From Pseudopyrenochaeta lycopersici (taxonomy: Eukaryota; Ascomycota; Dothideomycetes; Pleosporales; Pseudopyrenochaetaceae), in assembly GCA_003313425.1 (NCBI GenBank), contig NHZP01000024.1, forward strand, positions 496,001-560,000: DNA of 64,000 nt. The letters are read 5' to 3'. The notes under the pieces were generated by a model. It was given only the letters and a program-made list of their open reading frames with translations. It made no database searches and had not been told where the DNA came from. The number at the start of each line of letters is the position of its first letter. Position 1 is the first letter of the stretch. The translations under genes and the position numbers were made by a program. Positions 27,234 to 39,449 of this stretch are shown in pieces.

Positions 27234-29612
27234 ATGCAGAGCCAGCAGATGGCCCAGATGGCCGCCATGAATGCGAACAACGGGCCCGTAGACGGCACGC
27301 CCATCATGGGCAACATGGCGCATCCCAAGCGCATTCCCACCGACCCCCGCGAACAGCTCAACACATACATCTACGACTACTTCCTGCGCAACAAGCACTA
27401 CCAGGCTGCGCGCGCCATGCTCGACAGCCCCGAGATGAAGATGTCGACCGGCCCGCCCCAGAAGCCCAGTCCCAACAACAGGCCCAATGGCGTCGACTCG
27501 ATGAACCAGGACGACGACTTCCCCGCGCCGCAACTGCCCCCGAACCAGATGGCCGATAATTCCTTCCTGCTCGACTGGTGGGTCCAGTTCTGGGACATCT
27601 ACCAGGCCACCAAGACCCGCACCGGGCCCTCCAAAGGCGCGCAGTACATCCAACACACCCGAGTAAGCCCTCTGTCTGCTCGCACTCGCGCGGGGTTACT
27701 AACCAATTCACCCCACAGAACCTCACCCAGATGCAGAACGAGCAGCGTAATACGCGCCTGATGATGAACAACCCCATGAACGCCCAATATCAGACCATGA
27801 TGCGGGGAGGCATACCAAATGGCGTCGCGCCCAACGACCTCAAGCGGACAGCAGCCATGAACAACCGACCGTACGCCACCAGACAAGACACATAGCACAT
27901 TTTTGACCGGCCTTTCTGACGTGCAGCAGCAACGGCAACCCCATGGCGGGCATGCAGATAAAGAACCCAGCCATGATGGCTGCCCAGATGCAGCGCGACG
28001 GCTCAGGCATGGACATGAACGGCCAGCGGCCGCAGTCGCCAGGGTCCAACGAGAATGCCCCGTCTCCGAACAAGCGCCCCCGCGTTGATGGTACGTCACC
28101 CGCTATGACATAACTGCACCACAGCTTCTAACCTGTGCCTACTGCAGGCGGAATGAACCCGGGCAACATGCAGGGAACTCAGTTTGGCGAGTTTGCGCAG
28201 CCTGGCCAGGCGCAACAAAAGAATATTGAGGTATATGCCCAAAGCATGGCCCAACAACACAGAGTGGCATTAAATAACACTTCCTCCCCCCAGGGTATGA
28301 ACTCTGGCGTCCAAGGTTCTCCGATGGCTCAGCCCGGCCTCGATGGCCAGCATGACATGTTCGCTGGCAACGGGCCGCGAGCCATGCCTGCCAACGCTCC
28401 CGGCGCTCCCCAACAGGGCAACCACGCACTGCAGGACTACCAGATGCAGCTCATGCTGCTTGAGCAACAAAACAAGAAGCGATTACTCATGGCACGGCAG
28501 GAACAGGACAACATGTCGGGCCCCCACCAGCAGGGTGCCGTCGGCGCCCCAGCCTTTAACACGGGCATGTCGCCTCAAGGAAACAGAGCTGTTCCATCGC
28601 CCAACCCTGCAGACCAGAGGAATCGAGGGACACCAAAGCTTGGCCAGCAAGTGCCTGGCTCGCCAATGCCGGAAGGCGCCATGCAGCCACAGCGCGGTTC
28701 ACCCGCTCCAGGCATGAACTTTGACCCCAACCTGGCACCCCCGGGAATGCCACCTCAGTTCTACCAGCAAATGCCTCAGAATCCCATGATGCGGCCTCCA
28801 AGCTCACACCCGGGTGCAAACTTCAATGGCCAGCAAATGACACCGCAGCAAATGGAAGCCATGCGCAACGGAGCACAGATGCAGAACGGCGCGTGGCGTG
28901 GCCCGCCCCAGCCTGGAATGATGCCAGGCCAGCAGCCTATGGGTGGTCCTATGGGCCAAACCCCTCAGCAGCGCCAAATGCCACCACCTCCCGCACCAGC
29001 CGAACAGCCTCGACCAGAGCCGTCCCCGTCACAGTCTGCTCAGGCACCGCCGACACCTTCGCAAACAAACAAAGCCGGGCCCAAGAAGAAGCCTACCAAG
29101 GACAATAAGGTAAAGTTGTGCGCTTCCTTTATACATTGGAGCAACGTTGATATTGATGGTAGAAGCCCGCAAACAAGAAAGGGGCAAATACAGGTGCGAC
29201 TCCGGCAGCGGCAAATGGCGAAGAGCCCCCCACACCGACTTCTTCGACTCCCGTCGCCCCGATTACCCCCGTCCACAAGCAGTCCTTCAACCAAGGCCAG
29301 AACGGTGGGCCTCAACAACCCGTACAGCCTCAGCCACCAGCTCAGCAGCAGCCTATGGATAACAATGCTCCTCCGTTTGGCAACATTGATCCTGACGTAA
29401 GATGATTCCAAACCTTGACTCAGTAGTACAAGCTAACACATATGCAGCCTGGCTTCGACCTCGGTCTCAATTTTGGCGACGACGCTGGCGCATTGGAGAA
29501 CTTCGACTTCGACTCCTTCCTACACACCGGTAACGACGGTGACGCTTTTGGCGGCCTAGTCGGTGACTTCGATTTTAATAACACAACAGAAGTTGCTGGT
29601 GGTGATCTATAG
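27234..29612 (+). CDS. som1: LisH-domain transcriptional regulator, SomA/Som1/Flo8-like
   Basis: A nuclear co-regulator downstream of cAMP/PKA, controlling adhesion, conidiation and virulence in relatives. Six exons: 27234-27662, 27719-27870, 27927-28090, 28148-29109, 29163-29396 and 29448-29612, giving 701 residues. The LisH motif is at about 38-63 (REQLNTYIYDYFLRNKHYQAARAML), followed by the SomA-type block with DWWVQFWDIYQAT. The remainder is Gln-, Met-, Pro- and Gly-rich, with a basic patch (NKRPRVDG) at the exon 3/4 junction. The C-terminus is acidic and aromatic (FDLGLNFGDD, NFDFDSFL), like an activation domain. Intron 1 carries a perfect TACTAAC branch site. A 63-nt GT..AG segment inside exon 4 (28231-28293) is kept as coding but may be an exitron. 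SomA assignment is by architecture plus the extended LisH region. Confidence 0.85.
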
Positions 29613-31175
29613 TCTCACTAGCTGCTGGCTAACTCGTCCCGATGTACAGCAGCAGGCTGTCTCCCACTCAAAGAGATCACCGCGTTAGACTTTTCTTCGT
29701 ATGATCCTGGGTGGGCGCACTTCTGCACATGTGGAGACTTGTTTGCTGACGCTTGTAAAATTGATGATTCGCTGCGCTCCCAGAGGATGCCCGATGATTC
29801 GGAACAAGACAAAGTCTACAAATAAGCCTGGTAGCTACCCAAAATCGTTCATATACCCGTCTTTTTGACCTCGACCGCTTTCATATTTGGAGCATGGGGA
29901 TTTGGGGAATTCGGGAGGTCGACAATCTTGTTGATTCTGGATTTCAGTGAAGGCGTTCTTCGCGTACTTTTTCTTTTGTTATTTGTTGTTTTTGAGACAG
30001 ATCTCTGGATCTCCACATATCGCTATCGGTCAGGCCGCTTTTGTACCCATTCGCTACACGGCTATGGGCGCCGGAGTCTTGTTCATTTGTTCGTTTGTTT
30101 TTGGTTTGCCTTTTTTTTTTGGAAACTTGGTTATGCTCATATTCCTCCTCCATGTTATCTTGCTAGGCCTTAAGGGCGGAAGAAAGGCTTTTGTCTATGA
30201 GAAAAGAGGGGAATTTGGGTGTTTTTACCATGATGATTTGGCGGGACGATGTGCTATACCATATTTTTACACTTCTTTCTCCTCCTCCTCACTCTTCCTC
30301 TTCTTCCTTCCACATAAAGAGCGCGGTTCCTCGATCGTTCAGACGACGTAATGCGATAAATTTCATTTCTCCACCATTTGCTTGAGTGAGAATATTGCTC
30401 GTGACTGGTCTTGACGTCTTGACATATTCTTCTCTGCCATGGCGTACCTTGTTCGTCACGAGAACAGAAGTGTGCGCACAATTGCTACTCTCAGTCGTGC
30501 AATCGCTCCTTCAATACCTACTTCGTATTCAGATGAGATCATTTGATTGTTCAGAGCAAGGTTTGCAGCCACTTTAACAATACGTACAGCGTGCATAAGC
30601 GCCTTGAGCGTCAACGATCTACGGGCCACTGTTTTGCGACGATTGCAACGGGGGGTTTATTGACAAATTTGCACTACGACGGCGCCGTCATTGCCTGCTC
30701 ATGTGTACAGCGTTTTTGAAATGATTACTATGGCGAGAGAGAACGACTGGGTATCGTGGCAAGAGGAAAAAGTATGATTTGGCCTCGGAGTCTGGTTTGA
30801 AGTTGGGTTTGCTTGGAATCCGAGCGAGTGTAAAGTGAGAGATAGTTCGAAACATAGTTAGAACTATCTTGATATACGCGTAGAACTCGCCGTGAGCATC
30901 GATGTGCATGACCAGGCTCATCCATGAATACCCAATGTAGCTCTTTTAGAAACTTTTCTTCTCGCGCATTCTATGACCCAATTTCGTACTACCGATAGCA
31001 GGCTATGTGGCATTCTTCTGTTGGTGTACAAAGAATGTTAACGGTGCACGACATAACTGCTACCAAAACTTATTGCCCTCCCCGTGTTCACGAAGGCACC
31101 AACACTCTCGAGGCTTTTGTAAATCATTATTTCATACCATAACTAGGGACGCCATTTCAATTACAGAACGCAGCC
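29613..31175. other. 3' flank of the SomA-like gene and upstream of the SET gene
   Basis: T-rich stretches (about 29940-30330) probably belong to a long 3' UTR. Several short frames exist on both strands without motifs. No RNA gene recognised. Confidence 0.5.
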
Positions 31176-32741
31176 ATGGGAATCGATGCCGGTTTCGATA
31201 TGGTTCCTCGTCTCTCTAGAGGAATTGTTGATCAACACAACTGGAAGCGCTTCATTGATTTGATTAAGAATCATTACAAAGATGATCCCCAGGTCGAGAT
31301 TAAACCAAACTATATCCTATTCAAAGCAGGTGAACACCCTACGCTCCCCTTTGAGGGCCACAAGTTTCTGCGTTTCAGCTCGAAGATTTCAGGGAGGAAT
31401 ACAGCAAAAGTAGAAAGTTACATTGACTTTGTTACACTTATTGCGCAGACTCAGTTCGGTTCGCGTGCTCGGTACTGGAATGATGGCTTCGACGTATACG
31501 GCGAATATAGTTGGGACGAAGTCCATGAGTCCATCAGATCGTATGAGCAGGTTCGCCATGCCCCAAGACAATCTTTTACCTGCTCCTCGATAGTAAATAA
31601 CATATCTCTTCAATAGGCAGATGAGCTCGAGATTCCTACTAGCATCGCTTCTCTCCTCTACGGAATCGATCCCATCAAGGAGCTTGGCATTCCACTCTTC
31701 GAGGTGAAGGACATTCCCGGAAAGGGCAAAGGACTTATAGCCCGTTTCAATATTTCCAAAGGAACTCGAATCCTTTGTGAGAAGCCGCTTCTAGTTGCTG
31801 GACCTATGCCCCAGAGCTTGCTGGAGCGGAACCTTGCGAAACAGTTGAAAGCATTGCCTAAAGCTTCGCAACGACAATTCCTTTCCCTCCACAATAATTA
31901 TCCCGGGAGGTTTCCATTCAGCAACACTTTCAAAACAAATGGTCTGCCCTGTGGACCAGGCGCATCAATTGGTGGAGTCTACCCTACGATCTGCCTCATT
32001 AATCACAGCTGTATTTCAAACTCTCACCAAAACTGGAACAGCAACGAGAAGCACGAGACCATCTACGCAATCCGGCCGATCAGAGCTGGAGAAGAAATCA
32101 CCATCTCGTATGGTCGTGGAGCCGCATCTAATGAACGACGCGCCTTTCTGAAAGACGCCTTCGGTTTCGATTGCAACTGCCACGGATGCTCTCTTCCTCC
32201 TTCCGCGCTCCAAGAAAGCGATACCCGCCGCCTACTGATTCAGAGGCTGGACGCTGCCATCGGGAATCCGATTCGCTTGGAAACAAGGCCAGAGGAGAGC
32301 TTGAGAGACTGCCAATTGCTGCTTCAAGCTTTAGAAGACGAATATAATGGATATCCTGGATTGCTAAGCGCCAGGCTTTACTACGATGCTTTCCAAGTTT
32401 GCATCGCACATGGAGATCAGGCTCGAGCAAGCGTGTTTGCAGAACGATCGTATGAATCGAGGATTATTTGCGAGGGTGAGGATAGTCCTGAAACACAACG
32501 GGTGCGGCGTTTTGTGTTGAAGCCAGCAGCTCACATGAGCTTCGGCATGGGCTCTATGAAGTGGAAGACGACAAGAGCTATGATACCAAAGGGTCTAGAC
32601 GCGACACAGTTTCAGGAGTGGTTATTTGCACGTGCGTCTCGTCATTGCTCTGAACCGACGGATATCGACCAGACGTCTTGTTTAGAAAGACAGGAGCTTG
32701 AGGATGCAGTGGCGTCACTGTTTTCGTTGCTGAAAGGATGA
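31176..32741 (+). CDS. SET-domain protein fused to a fungal-specific N-terminal module
   Basis: Probable protein methyltransferase. Two exons, 31176-31550 and 31617-32741, joined over a 66-nt intron (GTTCGC..AATAG), give 499 residues. Residues 1-125 form a compact module (MGIDAGFDMVPRLS, FKAGEHPTLPFEGHKFLRFSSK, YWNDGFDVYGEY) that I recall as a stand-alone fungal protein of unknown function. Residues from about 150 form a SET domain: FEVKDIPGKGKGLIA, the NHSC motif at 254-257, EITISYG at about 285-291, and the post-SET cysteines CNCHGC at 311-316. No MYND finger is visible. A helical C-terminal part follows. The intron sits exactly between the two modules and is in phase 0, which suits a fusion. 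Two separate genes, or a mis-joined pair, remain possible; the SET part alone lacks a good ATG near its start. Confidence 0.75.
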
Positions 32742-35085
32742 GATACCCACTTTTGTTCCAAACAACATCACAGAACTCCTAGACGACAGCCTCCTCATTG
32801 CTGATGGCACTCATTATAACGTGAAGAATACGAAATGCGGAAGAGAAAATAGGGGTTTATTAACATCTAGCTACCACGTAAGACTTTGCTAGTAAACGGA
32901 ATCAGTAATATTCAGGCAAACGTAATTCTTTCATACTTCATTCAACTTGATGCAATTCTTTGCCTTTCGTAGATGCAGTGTTGAATACACCATAGATACT
33001 TTGCTGCAAGGTGAGCGAGAAGGCGAGAAGCGAGCATTTGACGTACTTCTGTATCAATATATACCAGCATAGAACACAGCATTTGGACGAGTAGAATGTA
33101 AGTGGAGTGAGCTCGTCCCACAGCGGCAGGTCGTGGACGAGGGGACGACAAAGTAGATATTCGCGTCCTGAAAGACTAAAAGCTGCGACTTACCTGATCT
33201 TAGAGGCTGGGTATGAAGCTTGCGCATTTGTGTCCAGCACGTTGATTAATTCTCAGGCGCCATTCAGTGATATAGTAGAGTGACACAAGATCTGCGGCAC
33301 CTCGTAAGGCATTCAACAGAATACTCTCCCGTGTATCCTTGACGCTTGTGCGATTGCACCATCAGCTGATTCTAGGAGAAATTTCTTCACAAAAAAGCTT
33401 TCTCCAACCATCACAGCCCGGGGGATCAGCATAGGACACACTTCCCGTACGGAGCAGTGTGCTGAGATACACTATTTTTGGCCAATGCCCCTCTAGAGTT
33501 GTTTCCATTTGCACAGTCCTAGCTTGTCAACATGGTTTGTGGCCACTGTTTGCTCTTCCTCCATCAATAGTCTGATATCGCAATGGAAATAGCTGACCTT
33601 CTACATTCTGTTCTGCCGGCAAGTGAGCCATTGGACTTGGCCAACGAAGCTTCAACTACGAATTCCACTTCACTTTCGGCGGGTGCTGCAACGATTCACA
33701 ACTCGCGCAGCCACTCTGTGGGCGATCTTCTCAAACCTGAAGCATCTGGTATCAGCGAGAACCTGCTTTGTTTATTTCCAAGATAGCCCTAGTGACATTC
33801 TCGATAGCAGGCGCCATGGAAGACTTTGTTCTCGAGCGTGATATAGAAAGACACAATGACCACTGGCTTGATCTCGACGAGCTTGCTCCAGGAGAGGAGA
33901 AAGATAGTGCTGTCCAACCCAAATGCATTGCTACCAAGGCATCAGTACAGGCACAGGGATGACCATCCTGACATATCAACAAAAGAACCTAGTCATTTTG
34001 AAGTGCTCGTGGTATGGCACGGCCTAATTTTGCGCGGAATATTGGTTCCGGGAGGCCAAGGGCGTAGACTGGCACTAACGCTGGTGCAAAGTTTGCAAAG
34101 CCTACATAGATATTTGTTAATGATGATCAGGCGCTTGATTTGATTGAGAAGCACGGAATGAGACATGAGCACATTATTTGATTTCCAACGTTGGCCCCTG
34201 ACGATCACAGAAACTGTCAGGTGTGGTGTAGCAAGGGTGCGAGCGGTATATGGAGCTCAGCAGGGCGTGCCGACATGGCTTCTCACAAATCCACTCACCG
34301 AAGTTTCCCCAATAATAAGCATCGCGTTCGCAAAGAGCAAAGCTTAAAACAAATCCCAGGCGTTATATAGTATATATGGCCAGTTCACCTTGTCAATAGT
34401 AGCAATACAAGCTCAATGCGTCGGTGCTCCACTAAACACGTCGATCATAGCAGTGCTAAGGTGAGTGTTATGTAGCAGGCCAAAGGAGGAAGGATGGCAC
34501 GGAGAATTTGGAGGCTAGCATAGTAATAATTGAAATCAACCCTGCTTTTAAGACGATTGAAATTACCAAGGAGCGAAGATCATTGTGACGCGTCTCTACG
34601 CGCACGCAGAGGGCCAACTACGGAGTCGATCCTTCACACAAGAAATACTAGACACCGGTTGTGGTCACATGTGATAAGGGCTTGAAACATGGCCACACAT
34701 TGGAGAAGGACAGGCGACCGGGGGTCCCATTGCGGGACTTGTCGTGACTGCCGAGTGTTGTGAATAGTGGCGCAGCAGTGGCGCAGTTACGGTTCTGATT
34801 CGCCGCACTTCTAGAACAGTGGCTTCGAACTCGGGATGCACGATGGCCATCCTGACGTAACTTAAGCGCCGCGACGACCAGCAGGATGTCACATATGGGC
34901 CGCTTGGCTTCCACTCACTTGCATGCCCATAAAAAGACGTCCAACTGCAACCAGCACGTAAAAATAGACCTGACCCCCCCTCCTCACCAGAATCCTTCTT
35001 AAAAGGCGCTTTTCTGCCCCTCGCCCCTCCTTCCTTACAGGAGCCCAAACGCCAACGGTACCCCGCGACCAAGCTTGCTGCCAGC
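32742..35085. other. Intergenic 2.3 kb, one doubtful small gene
   Basis: Mostly featureless. A possible small gene at 33583-33962 is listed separately. The ~100 bases before 35086 are C-rich and include the spartin-domain gene's leader. Confidence 0.5.
33583..33962 (+). CDS. Possible small hypothetical protein
   Basis: Not recognised. An ATG at 33583 opens a frame (MEIADLLHSVLPASEP...) rich in Ser, Ala and Leu. It reads into a second frame (EDFVLERDIERHNDHWLDLDEL...) ending at 33962 if a very short intron (33772-33809, 38 nt, GTTTAT..GATAG) is removed. That intron is shorter than any other here, so the model is weak. Acidic and aromatic residues in the second part look coding-like. Expression data would be needed to accept it. 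Confidence 0.22.
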
Positions 35086-36693
35086 ATGAGCGGCCATGGC
35101 GACCCTCGATTGCTCTACACCATCAGTGGCATCAAGGCCTACCACATCCAGCAGGGCGAAGAGACGTCTCTGACGCCCTCAGGGCCACAGACGCTGTCCT
35201 TGTTGATGGTCCCCACGAACTCGCCCTTTGCAGACCTCAGCAATACACGCGGCCAGAACGAGGCGCCCGAGGAAGACTTCTACCTCCACCTCAACCTCCC
35301 TCCTGAGCTCGATCTCCCGCTTCCCGCGACGACGCAAATCTACCACCAACCGCCGCGAAGCTACCTAATACCGCGATGGGACTTGGGTCCAGAGAGCGGC
35401 GCGTTCACCAGGATTGAGTTTCCGCCAATTGGAAAGGGTTCAACGTCGGTGACCCAAGAGGATATCGACACATTCGAGACCATTCTAGCACAGTGCACTG
35501 CCTTCCTCGAGCGCGCACAAGCCCCACAGAACGAAAAGGGCAAGGGCGGAGTCAAGGCATACAACCCCCAAGACTTCGCACCCGGTGAAGGCTACGTAGG
35601 AAGTGGCAAGCATGGTGAGGTGGTGCTTGTCGACGAGGAGAACGGCAGCGTAGTGGGTGAGCTGGCAGGAGGTGCTCAGATTGTGGAGGACCCAAAGCTC
35701 AAGCATGGCTCGAAGAGTAAGTGCAATGCGATTTCCAGTGCGCCTTCGTTTACTCATGCTAACATAGGCGAAGATCCCGTCGAGATTGTCGTCTCCCCAG
35801 ACGGCAAGCGCATCGACATTAGACCTCTTGAAGAGGACTACCTCGATATGGCCCGTCACCCGGCATACAAAGACTCCGGCATCGTGCAAAACGCAGCCGC
35901 AGCCTCTCGACTGATTGTCACGGGCTCCAGCTACATTAGCAACATGATGGTCTCTGGCGCAGAGAGCTTCATGAACAAGTCCAAGCCGAACGAAAAGCCC
36001 ATGGTCTTTCAGCCTGCAACGCACGATCGCGTCCGTAAGATCAACACTATCACCACTGGTGTCGCTGGCTATTCGGCGAAGACGGTCGGTCAGCTCACCA
36101 AGTACGCTCAGAATGCCGCAGCAGGGCTGGCAGGCCATAAGAGGACGACCCACAAGAGCAGGAACCCTGATGGCACGCCCAATGAGAATTACAAGCCTGG
36201 ATTACTCAACAAGTCACTGATAGCGTTTTCGACCGTGGCTGACGGCATCTCATACTCGGGAAAGACCATCCTGACACATGGCGGTGCGGCTGCCAGTGCG
36301 GCGGTTGGGCACAAGTATGGTGCTGAGGCAGGCAGTATTACCAGCAACCTTGCAGGAGGAGTCAAGAATGTCGGCCTCGTCTACATCGATGTCACTGGCG
36401 TCAGTAGACGTGCTATCATCAAGTCGGTCGCCAAGGGTATGGTAGTCGGCAAAGTCAAGGACAAGAAGGGCAATGAGCAAACAGTGATAGTTGGAGGTGG
36501 TGACGGCGGCGCAATCCAACCTAGCGATCTGGATCCGCAGTATGGCGCATCCAATACTGGGGTTGCTCCAAATCAGTCGTCTTCTGGGCCTGCAGGACAG
36601 ATTTCTTTTGGTGGCCCGCCTCCAACCTACCGTACCGGTGTCGGAGAGTCCATTGAAGGCCAACCGGCCTACTACCCGCCCGAGAAGCGGTGA
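35086..36693 (+). CDS. Spartin/senescence-domain protein
   Basis: Relatives act at lipid droplets or membranes; spartin itself links lipid droplets to endosomes and autophagy. Two exons, 35086-35716 and 35768-36693, give 518 residues. The N-terminal half (LLYTISGIKAYHIQQGEE, PPRSYLIPRWDLGPESGA) looks like a globular domain. The senescence domain spans about residues 240-450, with long Gly/Ala-rich amphipathic segments (LIAFSTVADGISYSGKTIL, HGGAAASAAVGHKYG, VGLVYIDVTGVSRRAIIKS). The C-terminus is Pro/Gly-rich. The 51-nt intron (35717-35767) is a multiple of three with no stop, and carries a GCTAAC branch site shortly before its AG. Retaining it would insert 17 residues, so annotations may differ. 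Confidence 0.85.
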   Translation: MSGHGDPRLLYTISGIKAYHIQQGEETSLTPSGPQTLSLLMVPTNSPFADLSNTRGQNEAPEEDFYLHLNLPPELDLPLPATTQIYHQPPRSYLIPRWDLGPESGAFTRIEFPPIGKGSTSVTQEDIDTFETILAQCTAFLERAQAPQNEKGKGGVKAYNPQDFAPGEGYVGSGKHGEVVLVDEENGSVVGELAGGAQIVEDPKLKHGSKSKCNAISSAPSFTHANIGEDPVEIVVSPDGKRIDIRPLEEDYLDMARHPAYKDSGIVQNAAAASRLIVTGSSYISNMMVSGAESFMNKSKPNEKPMVFQPATHDRVRKINTITTGVAGYSAKTVGQLTKYAQNAAAGLAGHKRTTHKSRNPDGTPNENYKPGLLNKSLIAFSTVADGISYSGKTILTHGGAAASAAVGHKYGAEAGSITSNLAGGVKNVGLVYIDVTGVSRRAIIKSVAKGMVVGKVKDKKGNEQTVIVGGGDGGAIQPSDLDPQYGASNTGVAPNQSSSGPAGQISFGGPPPTYRTGVGESIEGQPAYYPPEKR

Positions 36694-39449
36694 GGCAACC
36701 TTACTGCACGCTTTTGCTGATGGTGGATTTTTACGAGGAATGAGGTTATGATATAAGACTACTGGCATCATGGTATGGAGGCGGTGAGTGAGCGGTCAGG
36801 CGCCTAGACTCTTTCTGTAGACTCGGGTCTTTCTACCCTGCGCCATGCCCACTGTTTGCTTTCTAAGTGGTATACACGCTCGTCTCCAATGGCATTTTCT
36901 TCACATACTTGATCAATTGCTCCCACCAGGCTTCACCTCCGCCAAGTTTTTTTTGTCCCTTGTATTTGGCCTGCGTTCATCAAGTTGCATAACAACAAGC
37001 AATCGCCCCGGCAGAACATTATTTCCGTTAAAGTCTCACCACAATTTCTGAATGTCTCGGCTTTTACGGCCGTCAGCTACCAGCACTTACGTCGCTCAGC
37101 ATGGCTTGAGCTCGACCGCGCACACTGCATGGCTCCGACCGATGAAGATATGTGACCCTCAGCAAAGATTGTGTAACGCCTGTTTCCGCGTACATAACCA
37201 TCAATTTCATAAAGGTAAATTATGAGCGATTTCTTTGTTCCAAGCCCTAAACTTACAAGCTGTAGAAAGACGGGCGCAAAGAGCCCGGCAGACCGAAATG
37301 CTGCCTCCAGAGTGGATTTCAATGCACCAGCGACTAAATGCCTTCTCGTGAGGAGGACTGGTCTGGCTATCTGCCTGTCTGACTTCCAAGGCATGAAGGC
37401 TAGATGTCTGCAATTGAGGCATTATGTGCAAGTGGTTCCTGTCAGAGGCTGTGACGAGGGCGGTGTTTATGGACTCGAGGGAAATGAGCAGAGTCAACGA
37501 CTGCTCGTTGCGTAATGCCATCTGACACCCGACCATCGGAGCCGCGACGAACGCTTCAACGTTATTTCCATGGTCTTCCCTCGTTGCGAGGGACCCCTCA
37601 TCCCTTCCCAAACAAGTGCGTCTGTGTGTCGTGCTGTTTATAACCTTGCTGTCATACTATTCATACCCCAAACATCACATCCACAACTGCTTCTTTTTCA
37701 CATGAGAGGCACGGCCCCCTATACTTGCGTCACCTATAGTCCCCCATGTTCCATGTTGTAGTGTAGATCCTTGTCTAATTCCCCGATGCAGCGCCGTTGA
37801 GATCTGATACACTGTGCTCGCTAAAGCTGGACTGCTGAGAGATCTGTGTTGCGCCGTTGTGTCCAGTTCAGTGCAGGGATATGCATGTGCAGGTTATTCG
37901 GACATCGTTTGCAATCGTGAGGTGGGCCGTTTGTGGCGTGTGGTCCCCATGTGAAGCATCTTTTTGTCGGAGAAGGGCGATCGGTGATACACACCGACGG
38001 GGTTACTGACCTCTGTTTAAATTGTGGGGAACAGGTTCGACGAGGTAGCATTGTTGACGTGGCATGACACAGCTCCGCCTCAATCCTTCCAATGTTGCAA
38101 TATCAGGAGGGAAGGGCCTGGAATGGGAGAACTTGAATTGTGAAGGCCGCCAGGATAAAGTGTAGACTCTACTGTGCAATGACATTATCAAGTGGAGTAG
38201 AATTGTGGGCCTGACAGTGCTGGCCTGGCCTGCTTGTCACTTTTGCAAGGTACAGCGCAAAGTGCGGCGAAACGCTTCACTTTCGGATTACGAGATGGAT
38301 TGGTAGAGAGTTCATCCCGCATGACCTTTGACAAACCGTATGCAGTAGTGCCCTGTGCGATCATCTGTGGGATGTGCATTGCACGTGCAACCGATGAGCC
38401 CAACAGGTCGCGCACACGACAATTTGATCCCTTCGGCGGTGTCCACATGGCTTGACTTCGTTGGGTATGCAAAGCCCAAGGGGTTTTGTTGGTGCTGTGT
38501 TCAAGGCGAATATCGCACGTTAGTGGAGAGGTTTTGCGGAGAAACTCGAGGCTAGTTGAGAGGGTAGCGTGCCCCCAACGCAAGAGCAAGATTTTTGATC
38601 ACTGGACTACGTACGGGACGGAAGAGGGTAGGCGGATGCACTATATAGGAAAGAGATGATGCAAGTGATAGTTATCCTCACAGGCTTAAATTTTGTGAGG
38701 ATTACTCATTGATTTCACTTGTTCACTTTCTGTACTACTTCCACTCCATAAGGTTTCTAACCATTAACGCCGCTCTCATCCCAAAGTCCTTGCAAATAAG
38801 AAAACAGTTGCCTGGACAAGGAACAATGATTTTCTTCATCGAAGCCTTCAGCGTCCTCCTCATCACCGGCCTGAAACTCACAGCTCTTGGGTTGGCCTTC
38901 AGATGGATGGCGAGATACTAGGTTGACCACAAATCAAGCACATGTCGAACCCTTCCTCAGCCATCGCGCCTCGAAACAAAGGGCTTTTCAACTTTCCTCT
39001 CGCATAAGTGCCTTGAACAACGGGATATGCTGGATGACGTGCAGCACACAAGCGGGCGGAAAGCGTTGCAGAGCCGCAAATCCCCGAAAGTGTATAGTCA
39101 ATTTCTTCTCCAGAGTATTATATGACAGAAGCAAAGACGCTTCGGGAGAAGATAGGAGGGAAAGGAACTCAGATAATCAGCATACGCCGTACACGCGCGA
39201 GCGGCTTCGCGAATAGCGAAAGTCCAGCTGGTGTGATAGCCCCGCTATATGGTGCGAGTCGAATAAAAGGGTTGGATTATAATTACCCCGCATCAAAACC
39301 GAACCACCAAAAACGATACAATTATATACTATTGTTTACCTATTTCGCAACATCCTAAGTTTCCTTTTCAAATTCCAAATACACCCCTGCAAACACTGCT
39401 TCTCCTGCTTCCCCTGAAGAAACGCAGTGTTCAATCCCCTTTGCCGAAC
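36694..39449. other. Intergenic 2.75 kb
   Basis: No convincing multi-exon gene. A CTATATAG-like element lies near 38640, followed by a small open frame (38826-38921, listed separately). Other frames are short and without motifs. The right end is the upstream region of the 2OG oxygenase gene. Confidence 0.5.
38826..38921 (+). CDS. Possible hydrophobic microprotein (31 residues)
   Basis: A short ATG frame (MIFFIEAFSVLLITGLKLT...) with one predicted membrane segment and a favourable A at position -3. It lies about 190 bases downstream of a TATA-like CTATATAG. No homologue is recognised, and an open frame of this length is common by chance. Confidence 0.15.
   Translation: MIFFIEAFSVLLITGLKLTALGLAFRWMARY

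Noticed and set aside
27156..27656. 166-codon minus-strand frame
   Set aside because: Antisense shadow of the first exon of the SomA-like gene, in GC-rich DNA.
35485..36153. 222-codon minus-strand frame
   Set aside because: Antisense to the spartin-domain gene, which has a clear family match.
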